Shown here one piece after another: positions 34,910 through 44,330 of a stretch of DNA of 54,413 nt. Below the pieces are notes generated by a model, which ran no database searches, had not been told where the DNA came from, and saw nothing but the letters and a program-made list of their open reading frames with translations. The stretch's first letter is position 1, and each line of letters starts with the position of its first letter. The stretch lies in the NCBI GenBank assembly GCA_964617765.1, contig CAZTZY010000007.1, forward strand, positions 1 through 54,413, read 5' to 3'. The translations under genes were made by a program, and so were the position numbers. The DNA is from CAZTZY01 sp964617765. Lineage in GTDB: Bacteria; Pseudomonadota; Gammaproteobacteria; Pseudomonadales; DT-91.

Positions 34910-35072
34910 TATAAAATTCTCCCGGTTTTGTGGTTTATATCATTTTGTTAATGTTTACTGAATCATGGTAATGGATGTACTGGCTTTTCTCAATAAACCA
35001 TCTGTGGGGATTACATAGACATTTCACTAAACGTTATAATGGCTGACCTATATCAATCTTTATGTGAGTTTC

Positions 35073-36086
35073 ATGAGCAAAATACGTTATTTAACGGGCA
35101 TTACTACCACTGGAACTCCGCATTTGGGTAATTATGTGGGTGCAATACGTCCTGCTATCAGGGCCAGTAAAAATCCCGATATAGAATCCTTTTACTTTCT
35201 GGCCGATTATCACGCATTGATAAAATGCTACGATCCCAAACAAATTCGGCAGTCGACCCTTGAAATTGCTGCCGCATGGTTGGCGTTGGGTTTGGATACT
35301 GATAATGCTGTTTTCTATCGGCAATCGGATATACCCGAAATTCCTGAGTTGAGCTGGGTGTTAACCTGCATGGCCGCAAAAGGCTTGATGAATCGTTCCC
35401 ATGCCTACAAGGCAGCGGTTCAGGAAAACATTGATGCGGGCAATCCTGATCCAGACAAGGGCATTACTATGGGATTATTTAGTTACCCAATTTTAATGAC
35501 TGCCGATATTTTGATGTTTGGCGGCCAAAAGATTCCTGTAGGTCGCGACCAGATCCAACATGTAGAAATGGCCCGGGATATTGGCCAGCGCTTTAATCAC
35601 CATTTTGGTGAAACTTTTGTATTGCCAGAAGCTGTTGTGGATGATCATGTTGCGGTATTAAAAGGTCTTGATGGGCGTAAAATGTCAAAAAGTTATGGTA
35701 ATACCATTCCATTATTTGATACCTCAAAAAGCCTGCAAAAATCGATTAACAAGATTATCACTAATCTGCTCGAGCCTGGTCAGCCAAAAGAGGTGAAAGA
35801 TTCCACCTTGTTCGAGATTTGGCAGGCTTTTGCAACGCCAGAACAAGTGACATATATGCGTGAACAATTTGCCGCCGGCATTGCCTGGGGCCAGGCAAAA
35901 AAAGAACTCCATGCCTTGATTGATGCAGAGCTTTCACAGGCGCGTGAGCGTTATCAGCATTATATGAATGAACACGATGATCTTGAGGCGATCTTGCAAA
36001 AAGGTGCTATCAAGGCGCGTAGCTTTAGTCAGCCCATGCTGAAAAAAGTGCGTGAATCTATTGGCATTGTACCGGTTAATCGCTAA
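35073..36086 (+). CDS. trpS: Tryptophanyl-tRNA synthetase
   Basis: A class I aminoacyl-tRNA synthetase of 337 aa from the ATG at 35073; an in-frame GTG nine bases upstream is less likely. The HIGH-type motif is TGTPHLGNY near the N terminus. Family segments FSYPILMTADIL and VGRDQIQHVEMARDI, and the KMSKS motif in DGRKMSKSYGN, are present. It charges tRNA-Trp. It is divergent from the pigment-side operon and is followed by a clear terminator, so it marks the border of the cluster. Confidence 0.97.
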   Translation: MSKIRYLTGITTTGTPHLGNYVGAIRPAIRASKNPDIESFYFLADYHALIKCYDPKQIRQSTLEIAAAWLALGLDTDNAVFYRQSDIPEIPELSWVLTCMAAKGLMNRSHAYKAAVQENIDAGNPDPDKGITMGLFSYPILMTADILMFGGQKIPVGRDQIQHVEMARDIGQRFNHHFGETFVLPEAVVDDHVAVLKGLDGRKMSKSYGNTIPLFDTSKSLQKSINKIITNLLEPGQPKEVKDSTLFEIWQAFATPEQVTYMREQFAAGIAWGQAKKELHALIDAELSQARERYQHYMNEHDDLEAILQKGAIKARSFSQPMLKKVRESIGIVPVNR

Positions 36087-36101
36087 CTACTTTCCTTTCA
36101 T

Positions 36102-36129
36102 CTCGCCAGAAAATACTCTGGCGAGTTTT
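36102..36129 (+). terminator. Rho-independent terminator after trpS
   Basis: A nine-base stem CTCGCCAGA/TCTGGCGAG with loop AAATAC is followed by TTTTC. It begins 16 bases after the trpS stop. Confidence 0.85.
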
Positions 36130-36216
36130 CTGCTCTCCATCACAAACGTCCTTTTTTACTATTCACTTTTATTAAATTTCAGGTAGCCACACCGGTATCG
36201 ATAGTTTTTATCGTTT

Positions 36217-36234
36217 GAATCGATATGTCGATTC
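36217..36234. promoter_or_regulatory. Inverted repeat upstream of photolyase gene
   Basis: GAATCGA (36217-36223), spacer TATG, TCGATTC (36228-36234) is a perfect seven-base dyad about 55 bases before the photolyase start. It could be an operator for light or stress control. No matching regulator is in the window. Confidence 0.4.
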
Positions 36235-36249
36235 AGATCGTATAAAAGA

Positions 36250-36279
36250 AACTTAACTTAACTTAACTGAACTGAACTT
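36250..36279. repeat. Pentanucleotide tandem repeat upstream of photolyase
   Basis: Six five-base units, AACTT three times, AACTG twice, AACTT once, lie immediately before the photolyase ATG at 36289, where a ribosome site would be expected. No AGGAGG-like sequence is visible, so unit number might affect spacing and translation. Confidence 0.7.
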
Positions 36280-36288
36280 GTAGCCAAT

Positions 36289-37689
36289 ATGAAAAGGTAT
36301 AAAAACGCATTATTTATATTCCATCGCGATTTACGAATAAATGATAACAGGGCATTGAATGCAGCTTTGGAGCAGTCGGAAGTGGTAAGTTGCGCTTTTG
36401 TGGTTGATCCAGTGTTTAATCAAAAGCCTCATGTCCGACAATTTGCTAAACAATTTTTATTGAATGCATTGCACTCACTTGATGAGAAATTACATGATCT
36501 TGATTCTGGATTGTTTTTATTATCAGGAAGTTACGTTGATATTATAAAGTTATTCGTTGTAAGTAATGGCATAGATGCAATATTTGTAAACTGCGAATAT
36601 ACAATCCATGGCAAGAAAAGGTTTGAGAAATTACGAGCTTTGCTGGAAAACCTGGATATTGCCTTGTGTGCTTATGATGATGTCTTGTTATTCCCGCCTG
36701 GATTTATTTTGAAGGCGGATAATTTGCCTTATACCGTTTTTACTCCATTTTATAACAAGGCCAAACAGTTTCCGGTAGAAAAAGAGAGAGCCGTTAAGCA
36801 GGGCAATTTTCAGAAGTTACACCGGCAATATGCTTTTTCGGCTTCACGACTGTCGGAATATTGGCGTATATCTCCTGTAGATTTTGATATATGCAATCAG
36901 CGAATCGACGCGCTAAAGCATATTGGTGATTGCCAGGATTATTCCGTTCAGCGTGATTTTCCTGGTTTGGATGCCACCAGCCATCTTTCTGTGCATCTAA
37001 AGTTTGGCACGCTCTCGGTTCGTGAGGTTTATTGGTCAATCGTCAAACAATTGGGGGCAGATTCTCCTTTATTGCGACAGTTATACTGGCGTGACTTTTT
37101 TAATCATATTGGCTTTCATTTTCCCCATGTCTTTACTGGGTCATTTCATTTGCAGTATGCAAATATTCATTGGGCAAATGATCGGGATAAATTTTCTCGC
37201 TGGTGTGAAGGTAAAACCGGATTCCCTATAGTGGATGCCGGGATGCGGGAATTGAATGCCACGGGTTATATGCACAATCGTGTCAGGATGATTGTGGCGT
37301 CATTTTTGGTAAAGGATTTACATATCGACTGGCGTTGGGGAGAGCGTTACTTCGCAGAAACTCTGATTGATTACGATAGCGCCGTCAATAACGGTAATTG
37401 GCAATGGGCCGCATCTACTGGTTGTGACGCACAGCCTTACTTCCGGATATTTAATCCCTGGTTGCAGCAGCAAAAGTTTGACGCCCAATGTGAATATATC
37501 TATCGCTGGATACCTGAGCTGGCGAATTTTTCGCCAAAAGATATCCATAATTGGTTCAAGATGAGTACAGTGTGTGATTACCCTGCACCCATTATTGACC
37601 ATGCAATTGCATCGCAACAGGCTAAGCTGATTTTTAAACAAGCTGTAGAAAATTATAGAAAAGTGGCAGAGGATTTTTCTGATGTGTAG
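36289..37689 (+). CDS. phrB: Deoxyribodipyrimidine photolyase, class I CPD type
   Basis: A 466-aa photolyase, close to the 472 aa of E. coli PhrB. The N-terminal antenna domain begins ALFIFHRDLRINDN. The FAD and DNA-lesion pocket is seen in FPIVDAGMRELNATGYMHN and in NNGNWQWAASTG, which holds the flavin-contacting Asn, then PYFRIFNPWLQ. It repairs UV cyclobutane dimers with blue light. Pigment-making, light-exposed bacteria often carry one, but it is outside the pigment operons. Confidence 0.96.
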   Translation: MKRYKNALFIFHRDLRINDNRALNAALEQSEVVSCAFVVDPVFNQKPHVRQFAKQFLLNALHSLDEKLHDLDSGLFLLSGSYVDIIKLFVVSNGIDAIFVNCEYTIHGKKRFEKLRALLENLDIALCAYDDVLLFPPGFILKADNLPYTVFTPFYNKAKQFPVEKERAVKQGNFQKLHRQYAFSASRLSEYWRISPVDFDICNQRIDALKHIGDCQDYSVQRDFPGLDATSHLSVHLKFGTLSVREVYWSIVKQLGADSPLLRQLYWRDFFNHIGFHFPHVFTGSFHLQYANIHWANDRDKFSRWCEGKTGFPIVDAGMRELNATGYMHNRVRMIVASFLVKDLHIDWRWGERYFAETLIDYDSAVNNGNWQWAASTGCDAQPYFRIFNPWLQQQKFDAQCEYIYRWIPELANFSPKDIHNWFKMSTVCDYPAPIIDHAIASQQAKLIFKQAVENYRKVAEDFSDV

Positions 37690-37802
37690 ATAGGCTGTTT
37701 ATTGTTTTGTATCAAACTTGAAAGTTTCTGTTTTGCTACTATCTAAAACGCTGAAGCAAGAGTTTACCCTCAAGTTCTCAATCACAATTTAAGGAGCTAA
37801 TT

Positions 37803-38123
37803 ATGAAGTTATCTGCATTAAAAATATCCATGGTAGTCGCTGCAATCGCTATTACTGGTTGTGCAAGCACTTCTGATTTAGAAGCTGCTCAGGCTGAAAC
37901 CGCGCAAGCGCAAAAAACAGCGGATAGCGCAATGGCTGCTGCACAGGCTGCACAACAAACTGCCGATGCTGCATTAAAAGCTGCTACCGAAGCCAAGCAG
38001 ATTGCTGCAGAAGCAAAACAAACAGCCTCCGATGCTAATGGAACAGCACAGGAAGCCAAACAATCAGCTGCTGATGCCAATACCAAAATTGACCGTTCGT
38101 TCAAGAAGTCGATGTATAAATAA
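37803..38123 (+). CDS. Lpp/OprI-like alanine-rich outer-membrane lipoprotein
   Basis: A 106-aa lipoprotein. The signal peptide ends in lipobox ITGC (Cys20), followed by about 80 residues of Ala-rich heptads (alanine-zipper coiled coil). It ends in SMYK; a C-terminal Lys is the residue by which Lpp is linked to peptidoglycan. A strong AAGGAG is at 37791-37796 and a strong terminator follows, as expected for an abundant structural lipoprotein. It is longer than the 56-60 residue mature E. coli Lpp. Confidence 0.9.
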   Translation: MKLSALKISMVVAAIAITGCASTSDLEAAQAETAQAQKTADSAMAAAQAAQQTADAALKAATEAKQIAAEAKQTASDANGTAQEAKQSAADANTKIDRSFKKSMYK

Positions 38124-38144
38124 CAGCTTTACAGAGTTGTATGA

Positions 38145-38169
38145 ACGCCACCTTCGGGTGGCGTTTTTA
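38145..38169 (+). terminator. Rho-independent terminator after lipoprotein gene
   Basis: Stem ACGCCACC/GGTGGCGT with the stable TTCG tetraloop, then TTTTT. It lies between two convergent genes. Confidence 0.93.
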
Positions 38170-38233
38170 TTGTTGCGGTTTATTGTTTATCATTACTCTG
38201 CAGTTGATCATTTTCGAGAGTAATTAATGGTGA

Positions 38234-40498
38234 TTATTCTTCTACGCAATCCACATAATACGTTGTTTTTCCATTTTCAACGGTAGTTGTCAGGCCGTGG
38301 ATATAGGTTTCAAAACCCGGGAATTTACTATTGAATTCCCGTGCAAACTTCAGATAGTTAATGATGGTGGCATTAAATACTTCTCCGGGAACGAGCAGCG
38401 GAATTCCAGGTGGGTATGGCGTTAACATCACAGCGGTTACTCGGCCCATCAATTCGTCTAATGGCACTCTCTCCAGTTCTTTATGGGCCATTTTTGCAAA
38501 AGCATCAGAAGGCTTCATGGCCGGAATCAGTTCAGAGAGATACATCTCTGTTGTTAGACGGGCAATGTTATTTTCTTTATAAATCTGGTGAATTTGTGCG
38601 CATAAATCACGCAAGCCATTTTTTTCATATTGAGGGAATTTTTGGATGAATTCGGGTAATACACGCCATAAAGGTGCATTTTTATCGTAGTCATCCTTGA
38701 ACTGCTGAAGTGCAGTTACCATGGTGTTCCAGCGTCCCTTGGTAATGCCGATAGTGAACATGATAAAGAATGAATAAAGACCGTTCTTTTCTATTACAAC
38801 ACCATGTTCAGCCAGATATTTGGCAACAATAGCAGCGGGAATTCCGGATTCGGAGAAATCACCGTTCATATTGAGCCCGGGTGTGAGGATGGTTGCCTTG
38901 ATAGGGTCAAGCAGATTAAAGCCTTCTGCAACGTCACCAAAACCATGCCAGCTTTCACCGGCATGTAGCATCCACGCATCACGATGATCAAGACCTTCAT
39001 CGGTTAAATCATGAGGTCCCCAAACTTTGAACCACCAGTCTTCACCGAATTCGTCATCAACTTTACGCATGGCACGCCTGAATTCCAGTGCCTCATCAAG
39101 GGATTCCTCAACCAGCGCAGTGCCACCCGGCGCTTCCATCATCGCAGCTGCTACATCACAAGAAGCGATGATGGCATATTGCGGGCTGGTGGAGGTATGC
39201 ATCAGGTAGGCTTCATTAAACAGGTTATGGTCAAGTTTGTTGTCGATGGCATCTTGTACCAGGATTTGTGAAGCCTGGGAAATGCCTGCTAACAGTTTGT
39301 GTGTAGATTGAGTTGAGAAAATCATCGATTTCTGGCAGCGTGGACGGTCTTCGCCGATAGCATGGTAATCACCATAAAAATCATGAAATGCAGCATGCGG
39401 TAACCATGCTTCATCAAAGTGCAAAGTTTCGATTTCTCCATCCAGTAATGTTTTTATTTCTTCAACATTATATAAAATGCCGTCATAGGTGGATTGTGTG
39501 ATAGTTAAAACGCGTGGTTTAACATCAGGATTTTTTTGTAGTATTTCACGGCAGAAGGGATTGGCCAGCATTTTGCGGCGAATGGTTTCCGGCTCGAATT
39601 CAGAACGTGGAATAGGGCCGATAATGCCGTAATGGTTACGTGTAGGCATAAGGAAAATAGGAATGGCTCCGGTCATCATAATGGCATGAAGGATAGATTT
39701 GTGGCAGTTCCTGTCAACTACAACAATATCGTTAGGTGCGACAGTGGAATGCCAGACAATCTTGTTTGAAGTCGATGTGCCATTGGTAACAAAGTACAAA
39801 TGGTCGGCATTAAAAATACGTGCGGCATTACGTTCTGATGCTGCAACAGGCCCTGTATGATCAAGCAGTTGCCCCAATTCATCCACGGCATTACACACAT
39901 CGGCGCGTAACATGTTTTCACCAAAAAACTGGTGGAACATTTGTCCGACAGGCGATTTTAAAAACGCCACACCACCGGAGTGCCCTGGGCAATGCCATGA
40001 ATAGGAACCATCGTTGGCATAATGTGTTAATGCACGAAAGAATGGTGGAGCCAAAGTGTCGAGATAGCTTTTGGCTTCGCGGATAAGATGGCGGGCGACA
40101 AACTCCGGCGTATCTTCATGCATGTGAATAAAGCCATGTAACTCTCGCAAAATATCATTGGGTATATGGCGTGCAGTACGTGTTTCGCCATAGAGATAAA
40201 TAGGAATATCCTGGTTACGCCGACGAATTTCTTGCACAAATTTGCGTAACTGGCCGAGAGCAAGCTGGATTTCTTCGAGGCTGCCAGCACCAAAATCTTC
40301 ATCGTCAATGGAAAGGATAAATCCGGCTGCACGACTTTGTTGCTGTGCAAAAGAGGTTAAATCACCATAGCTGGTATATCCGACCACATCCATCCCTTCG
40401 GCTTCTATGGCAGAAGCCAATTCACGAATCCCTGAACCACTGGTGTTCTCGGTGCGAAAATCTTCATCAATGATGACGAGCGGAAAGTAAAAGCGCAT
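38234..40498 (-). CDS. Biodegradative-type arginine/lysine/ornithine decarboxylase
   Basis: A 754-aa PLP enzyme, the size of AdiA (755 aa). An N-terminal response-regulator-like wing domain (~1-130) is followed by the aspartate-aminotransferase-fold core. The PLP Lys is in FSTQSTHKLLAGISQAS, preceded by an HFDEAW motif. Glycine-rich segments such as YPPGIPLLVPGE are typical of the family's C-terminal domain. It decarboxylates arginine, lysine or ornithine. AdiA-type arginine use is the closest by length and motif, but substrate is not certain. No antiporter gene (adiC, cadB) is adjacent. Confidence 0.92.
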   Translation of the reverse strand: MRFYFPLVIIDEDFRTENTSGSGIRELASAIEAEGMDVVGYTSYGDLTSFAQQQSRAAGFILSIDDEDFGAGSLEEIQLALGQLRKFVQEIRRRNQDIPIYLYGETRTARHIPNDILRELHGFIHMHEDTPEFVARHLIREAKSYLDTLAPPFFRALTHYANDGSYSWHCPGHSGGVAFLKSPVGQMFHQFFGENMLRADVCNAVDELGQLLDHTGPVAASERNAARIFNADHLYFVTNGTSTSNKIVWHSTVAPNDIVVVDRNCHKSILHAIMMTGAIPIFLMPTRNHYGIIGPIPRSEFEPETIRRKMLANPFCREILQKNPDVKPRVLTITQSTYDGILYNVEEIKTLLDGEIETLHFDEAWLPHAAFHDFYGDYHAIGEDRPRCQKSMIFSTQSTHKLLAGISQASQILVQDAIDNKLDHNLFNEAYLMHTSTSPQYAIIASCDVAAAMMEAPGGTALVEESLDEALEFRRAMRKVDDEFGEDWWFKVWGPHDLTDEGLDHRDAWMLHAGESWHGFGDVAEGFNLLDPIKATILTPGLNMNGDFSESGIPAAIVAKYLAEHGVVIEKNGLYSFFIMFTIGITKGRWNTMVTALQQFKDDYDKNAPLWRVLPEFIQKFPQYEKNGLRDLCAQIHQIYKENNIARLTTEMYLSELIPAMKPSDAFAKMAHKELERVPLDELMGRVTAVMLTPYPPGIPLLVPGEVFNATIINYLKFAREFNSKFPGFETYIHGLTTTVENGKTTYYVDCVEE

Positions 40499-40841
40499 CT
40501 GGCAGTACCTTATTATTGATCGTGAACGGGTTATTGGGTGATCCGGTAAAACGAGTATTTTACGTTAATATTCAAACTAAAGTGTGACAATAATTTTAAG
40601 AAGAGCAAGTTTTCATCGTGAATGTTTATATGGCTTTAATTTCAGGCTGATTTGAAGAGAAAAGTGAGGTAAAGATACTCTTATTTTTCCCGGAGGGTTC
40701 CGATAAATCAATATTCATTGTGATTCAAGACGTCCGGTTGCCTGCATTGCTCATTTTTTAATCGCAATCGTGCGACCTCAGCCATCGGAAAGCAGAAGTC
40801 CTTTTTCATGCTGCATGCCATCAGCTTTTTTTGAGGATTGC
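40499..40841. other. 343-base intergenic region without recognisable gene
   Basis: This region lies upstream of the decarboxylase gene and downstream of an L,D-transpeptidase, both on the minus strand. It should hold the decarboxylase promoter; a TTGTCA hexamer on the minus strand (40590-40585) is a weak -35 candidate without a convincing -10. AAGGT just before the ATG at 40498 is a ribosome site. I see no terminator, RNA gene or repeat. Confidence 0.5.
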
Positions 40842-41786
40842 TTATTGAAATTCATCTTCAAAAAGATTGCTGCGTTTTGGTCCAATGGCAATCGGTTGTC
40901 CATTCGCTTCGACTCGTGCTATTTCTACCATGGTCCAGTCCACAGGATAATTGGGATAGTTGCCCAGCATGGACAAAATCAGTTCAACCAATATCATTTT
41001 GTCCATAGCTTGTTCGATAGGCGTGCCTTCGAGCCAGGGATGCACTTCTATGTACAGAACATCATTTTGCCAGCCAGCCTTGTAGGGTTGATTGACGATT
41101 CGTACAGGCGTTCCCACAGCAACAGTGTTATACAAATGCTCGATGTCTTCAGGATACATGCGCATACAGCCATGTGTCACCTGCATGCCAATGCCATATT
41201 CCTTGTTGGTGCCATGAATTAAATAGGAAGGAACGCCTAAATACAGTGCATATAACCCGAGCGGATTGTCGGGGCCGGAGGCAACTACATCGGGCAAAAT
41301 ATCCCCTTCCAGTGCATGTTCTTCCTGGATAGCTTTGGGTGGACGCCATTCAGGGTTAGTCGTTTTCCTGACGACGGTAGTGGTGACCAATGGTGTATTC
41401 CAGTCGCTGCGACCAATGCTGATAGGGAATGTTTCGACAGTGGCAATATCCGCTGCCTTTACCGGCGGATAATAATACAGGCGCATTTCAGCAACATTGA
41501 CCACAATACCTTCAAGAGGTGTGGTAGGTAATAATGCACGATGGGGCAATAGGATTTTAGTGCCGGTCTTCGGCATCCAGGTGTCTACCTCAGGATTGGC
41601 ATTGACAATTTCTTCAAATCCCAGGCCGTTGCTGCGGGCAATATCCACTAACGTATCTTCATAGTTTGCAGTGGCAATGCCGGTTTCGCCGATTAAAGTA
41701 TCACCATTGGCAGGCAGCTCAAATACCAGGGCATGGGCTACATGGCTCGAAAGCAAAATACAGAATAGCCATAAAAATTTCCTCAT
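40842..41786 (-). CDS. L,D-transpeptidase with LysM domain (YbiS/ErfK family)
   Basis: A 314-aa periplasmic enzyme. It has a signal peptide (FLWLFCILLSSHVAHA) and a LysM-type peptidoglycan-binding domain at about 35-95 (DTLVDIARSNGLGFEEIVNA). The YkuD catalytic domain follows, with His in IHGTNKEYGIG and Cys in THGCMRMYPED. E. coli relatives attach Lpp to peptidoglycan or form 3-3 crosslinks. Its ATG overlaps the upstream transpeptidase stop (ATGA). Confidence 0.93.
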   Translation of the reverse strand: MRKFLWLFCILLSSHVAHALVFELPANGDTLIGETGIATANYEDTLVDIARSNGLGFEEIVNANPEVDTWMPKTGTKILLPHRALLPTTPLEGIVVNVAEMRLYYYPPVKAADIATVETFPISIGRSDWNTPLVTTTVVRKTTNPEWRPPKAIQEEHALEGDILPDVVASGPDNPLGLYALYLGVPSYLIHGTNKEYGIGMQVTHGCMRMYPEDIEHLYNTVAVGTPVRIVNQPYKAGWQNDVLYIEVHPWLEGTPIEQAMDKMILVELILSMLGNYPNYPVDWTMVEIARVEANGQPIAIGPKRSNLFEDEFQ

Positions 41787-42292
41787 GGTTTTATCTCTAC
41801 TGTAGCGCCATCTTTTACCATGTTATAGAGAATATCCATTTCGTTATTGGTAATGGCGATACAACCATTCGTCCAGTCTACCGTACGGTGTGTTCTGCCT
41901 ACCCAGCTAAAACCATTTTGCAAACCATGAATCATGATGTTTCCACCGGGACTACAGCCTTTGCTTTTAGCGCGGGCAATGTCTTTTTCAGAAGGGTAGG
42001 AGATACGCAATGCTCGATAAAATCCGGAATCCTTTTTGTGTTCGGTAATGCTATAGATACCTTCCGGCGTGCGTTTGTCGCCAGCACAATTTTTTTGCCC
42101 AACCGGCTCACGACCCAAGGCAATACGGAAAGTCACAATCGATTCCTGATTGTAATAGACATGCATCAAGTGCCGTGATTTTTCGACGACAATGCGATTA
42201 CCTTGGGGTATATCCATCTTTTGGGCAAACGCTGAAGTACAGAATAAGCACATGATGAGATATAAAAAACGGGTTAGATAAAATAAACGCAC
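41783..42292 (-). CDS. L,D-transpeptidase, short YkuD-domain protein
   Basis: About 169 aa from a GTG at 42292, which has AGGA at the right distance and gives a proper signal peptide (LTRFLYLIMCLFCTSAFA). The frame is open further upstream to an ATG at 42403, but that would bury the signal peptide. The YkuD domain has His in MIHGLQNGFSW and Cys in WTNGCIAITNNE. It lacks LysM, so it is a minimal transpeptidase or a carboxypeptidase-like relative. It is followed by the LysM-type enzyme in the same operon. Confidence 0.88.
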   Translation of the reverse strand: MRLFYLTRFLYLIMCLFCTSAFAQKMDIPQGNRIVVEKSRHLMHVYYNQESIVTFRIALGREPVGQKNCAGDKRTPEGIYSITEHKKDSGFYRALRISYPSEKDIARAKSKGCSPGGNIMIHGLQNGFSWVGRTHRTVDWTNGCIAITNNEMDILYNMVKDGATVEIKP

Positions 42293-42412
42293 TGATAATC
42301 CTGTAAAGGCTGTTTGCCAGATAAATAAACCGATATCACTTAACCTGCGATGCTGTAGGTTCTCTTTGCACGCTTTGCATTTGTGTAATACCGGCGAGTT
42401 CATTGTAAAGCG

Positions 42413-44086
42413 TTAAGCCCATTTGCTGTCCCTTAACGTTAACATCGAGGATGCCGCTTCAAAACTGTCGGCCCGGGCTTCTGTCCAGAAAGCCTGAAAA
42501 ACCCGGTGATCGGGTGTGCCTTGCAGGAGTTCTCCGGGTTTCACCCACTTATGCAAAGTGGCCAGAGAGCGCACTTCAGTAGAAGATACGCGATTGATAA
42601 TATGTTCCGGGCCGATTTCACCGGGATGATGTAATCCGGCGGCAGCAATCAAATCCTTTAAGGCTTTCAACGTATTTTTATGGAACTGATAAACACGTTC
42701 AGCTTTATCAGGCACAACTAAAGAACGCATACGCCATGGATCCTGAGTGGCAACCCCCGTTGGACAATGGCCTGTATGACAGGTTTGCGCCTGCAAGCAA
42801 CCAATAGCAAACATGAATCCACGTGCCGAGTTACACCAGTCAGCCCCCATGGCCATGGTGCGGGCGATATCAAAGGAGGTAATAATTTTTCCCGATGCGC
42901 CAATTTTTATCCTGTCGCGCAAATTGGCACCCACCAGAGTGTTGTGAACCAGCATCAGTGCTTCCCTTAAAGGCGCACCAACATGGTTAGAAAACTCCAC
43001 CGGGGCAGCGCCTGTTCCACCCTCACCACCATCAACCACAATAAAATCAGGCGTGATGTTAGTTTCGAGCATGGCTTTGACAATGCCAAACCACTCCCAT
43101 GGGTGTCCCATGGCCAATTTAAATCCTACGGGTTTGCCGCCGGATAACTCACGCAATTGCTGGATGAAGGCAATAAGTTCCAGAGGGGTGGAAAAAGTGG
43201 AATGTTTGGCCGGTGAAATACAATCTACACCCATGGGTACATCCCGCGCAGCGGCTATTTCCGGTGTGACCTTGGGCCCCGGCAATACTCCTCCCTGGCC
43301 GGGCTTTGCACCTTGGGACAGTTTTATCTCAATCATCTTTACCTGATCACTTTTGGCGTTGGCGGCAAATTTTTCCGGATCAAATTTCCCTTCAGCGGTG
43401 CGACAGCCAAAATAACCGGAACCGATTTCCCATACCAGATCACCGCCGCCGGTTTTATCCTGTTTGCCATGATAGCGGGAAATGGAACCCTCACCGGTAT
43501 CGTGATAAAAATGGCCCCGTCGTGCACCTTCATTCAAGGCCATAATGGCATTGGCCGACAGAGCACCAAAACTCATGGCGGAAATATTAAACACACTCGC
43601 AGAATAAGGGTGTTTGCAATCCGGGCCGCCAATAGTGATGCGGAAATCGCCATCAAGAATGTTAGTTGGCGAGATGGAGTGGTTTATCCATTCATAATTG
43701 GATTGATAAACGTTGAGTTGCGTGCCAAACGGCCTTTTGTCGGTAGCGGTTTTTGCACGTTGATACACCAGCGAGCGCTGGGCGCGTGAAAAAGGTAATT
43801 CTTCAGTATCAGATTCAATAAAATACTGGCGGATTTCAGGGCGGATCATTTCAAAAAAGAAACGGAAATGTGCCATCACCGGATAACTGCGCCGAATGGT
43901 ATGTTTGTCCTGGAAATAATCGACAAAACCCAGGATGCTCAAGGCGCCAAAAATCAGGGTAGGCCAATGCCAGAGAAAATGGTGTTCGGTAAAAAAAGGG
44001 ACAACAATACAAAGAAGGGTGAGCACAATGCTCAATGCCCATATCCAGAAGCGTTTAGGCAAAACAGTATCCAGAAGATCGAACAT
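42413..44086 (-). CDS. FMN-binding glutamate synthase family protein
   Basis: A 557-aa protein with two N-terminal membrane helices (WIWALSIVLTLLCIVVPFF and a second after HHFLWHWP) and the FMN-binding TIM barrel of glutamate synthase. Visible are GAKPGQGGVLPG, the glycine-rich DGGEGGTGAAP and a Cys-rich stretch QAQTCHTGHCPTGVAT. It lacks the amidotransferase domain, so it is not a full GltB. Such membrane-anchored proteins are common and their substrate is unknown. It ends 120 bases before the transpeptidase start and could be co-transcribed. Confidence 0.93.
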   Translation of the reverse strand: MFDLLDTVLPKRFWIWALSIVLTLLCIVVPFFTEHHFLWHWPTLIFGALSILGFVDYFQDKHTIRRSYPVMAHFRFFFEMIRPEIRQYFIESDTEELPFSRAQRSLVYQRAKTATDKRPFGTQLNVYQSNYEWINHSISPTNILDGDFRITIGGPDCKHPYSASVFNISAMSFGALSANAIMALNEGARRGHFYHDTGEGSISRYHGKQDKTGGGDLVWEIGSGYFGCRTAEGKFDPEKFAANAKSDQVKMIEIKLSQGAKPGQGGVLPGPKVTPEIAAARDVPMGVDCISPAKHSTFSTPLELIAFIQQLRELSGGKPVGFKLAMGHPWEWFGIVKAMLETNITPDFIVVDGGEGGTGAAPVEFSNHVGAPLREALMLVHNTLVGANLRDRIKIGASGKIITSFDIARTMAMGADWCNSARGFMFAIGCLQAQTCHTGHCPTGVATQDPWRMRSLVVPDKAERVYQFHKNTLKALKDLIAAAGLHHPGEIGPEHIINRVSSTEVRSLATLHKWVKPGELLQGTPDHRVFQAFWTEARADSFEAASSMLTLRDSKWA

Positions 44087-44330
44087 ATTTTCTCCTCAAT
44101 GAGAAAAGTGAGTCAAAGCAATAAATGTAGTCGATAAAATCCAAAGCCCGACCATCGCTATCATAATGCAACTATCAGAATAGGCAGGCAATGGCGAAAA
44201 ATCCATAAAATACGGTATGCTGTATTCAGGGTCAGAGGATCAAAGTGATACTTAATGAAACATGATATAGATCATCGGGTTGTATTTTAGAAAAGTTACT
44301 ATCCGAAAAACAGTTAATAGGAGTATAAAA

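Noticed and set aside
37718..37746. Sigma-70 promoter for the Lpp-like gene (TTGAAA and TATCTA)
   Set aside because: The -10 match is poor at any acceptable spacing, though a strong promoter must be close.
41666..42178. 170-aa plus-strand frame opposite the two L,D-transpeptidases
   Set aside because: It is a shadow of genes with intact catalytic motifs.
42293..42403. N-terminal extension of the short L,D-transpeptidase to the ATG at 42403
   Set aside because: It would place the signal peptide 40 residues inside; the GTG at 42292 has a good ribosome site.
43313..43789. 158-aa plus-strand frame opposite the glutamate-synthase-like gene
   Set aside because: Antisense to a clear FMN-barrel gene; no recognisable domain.
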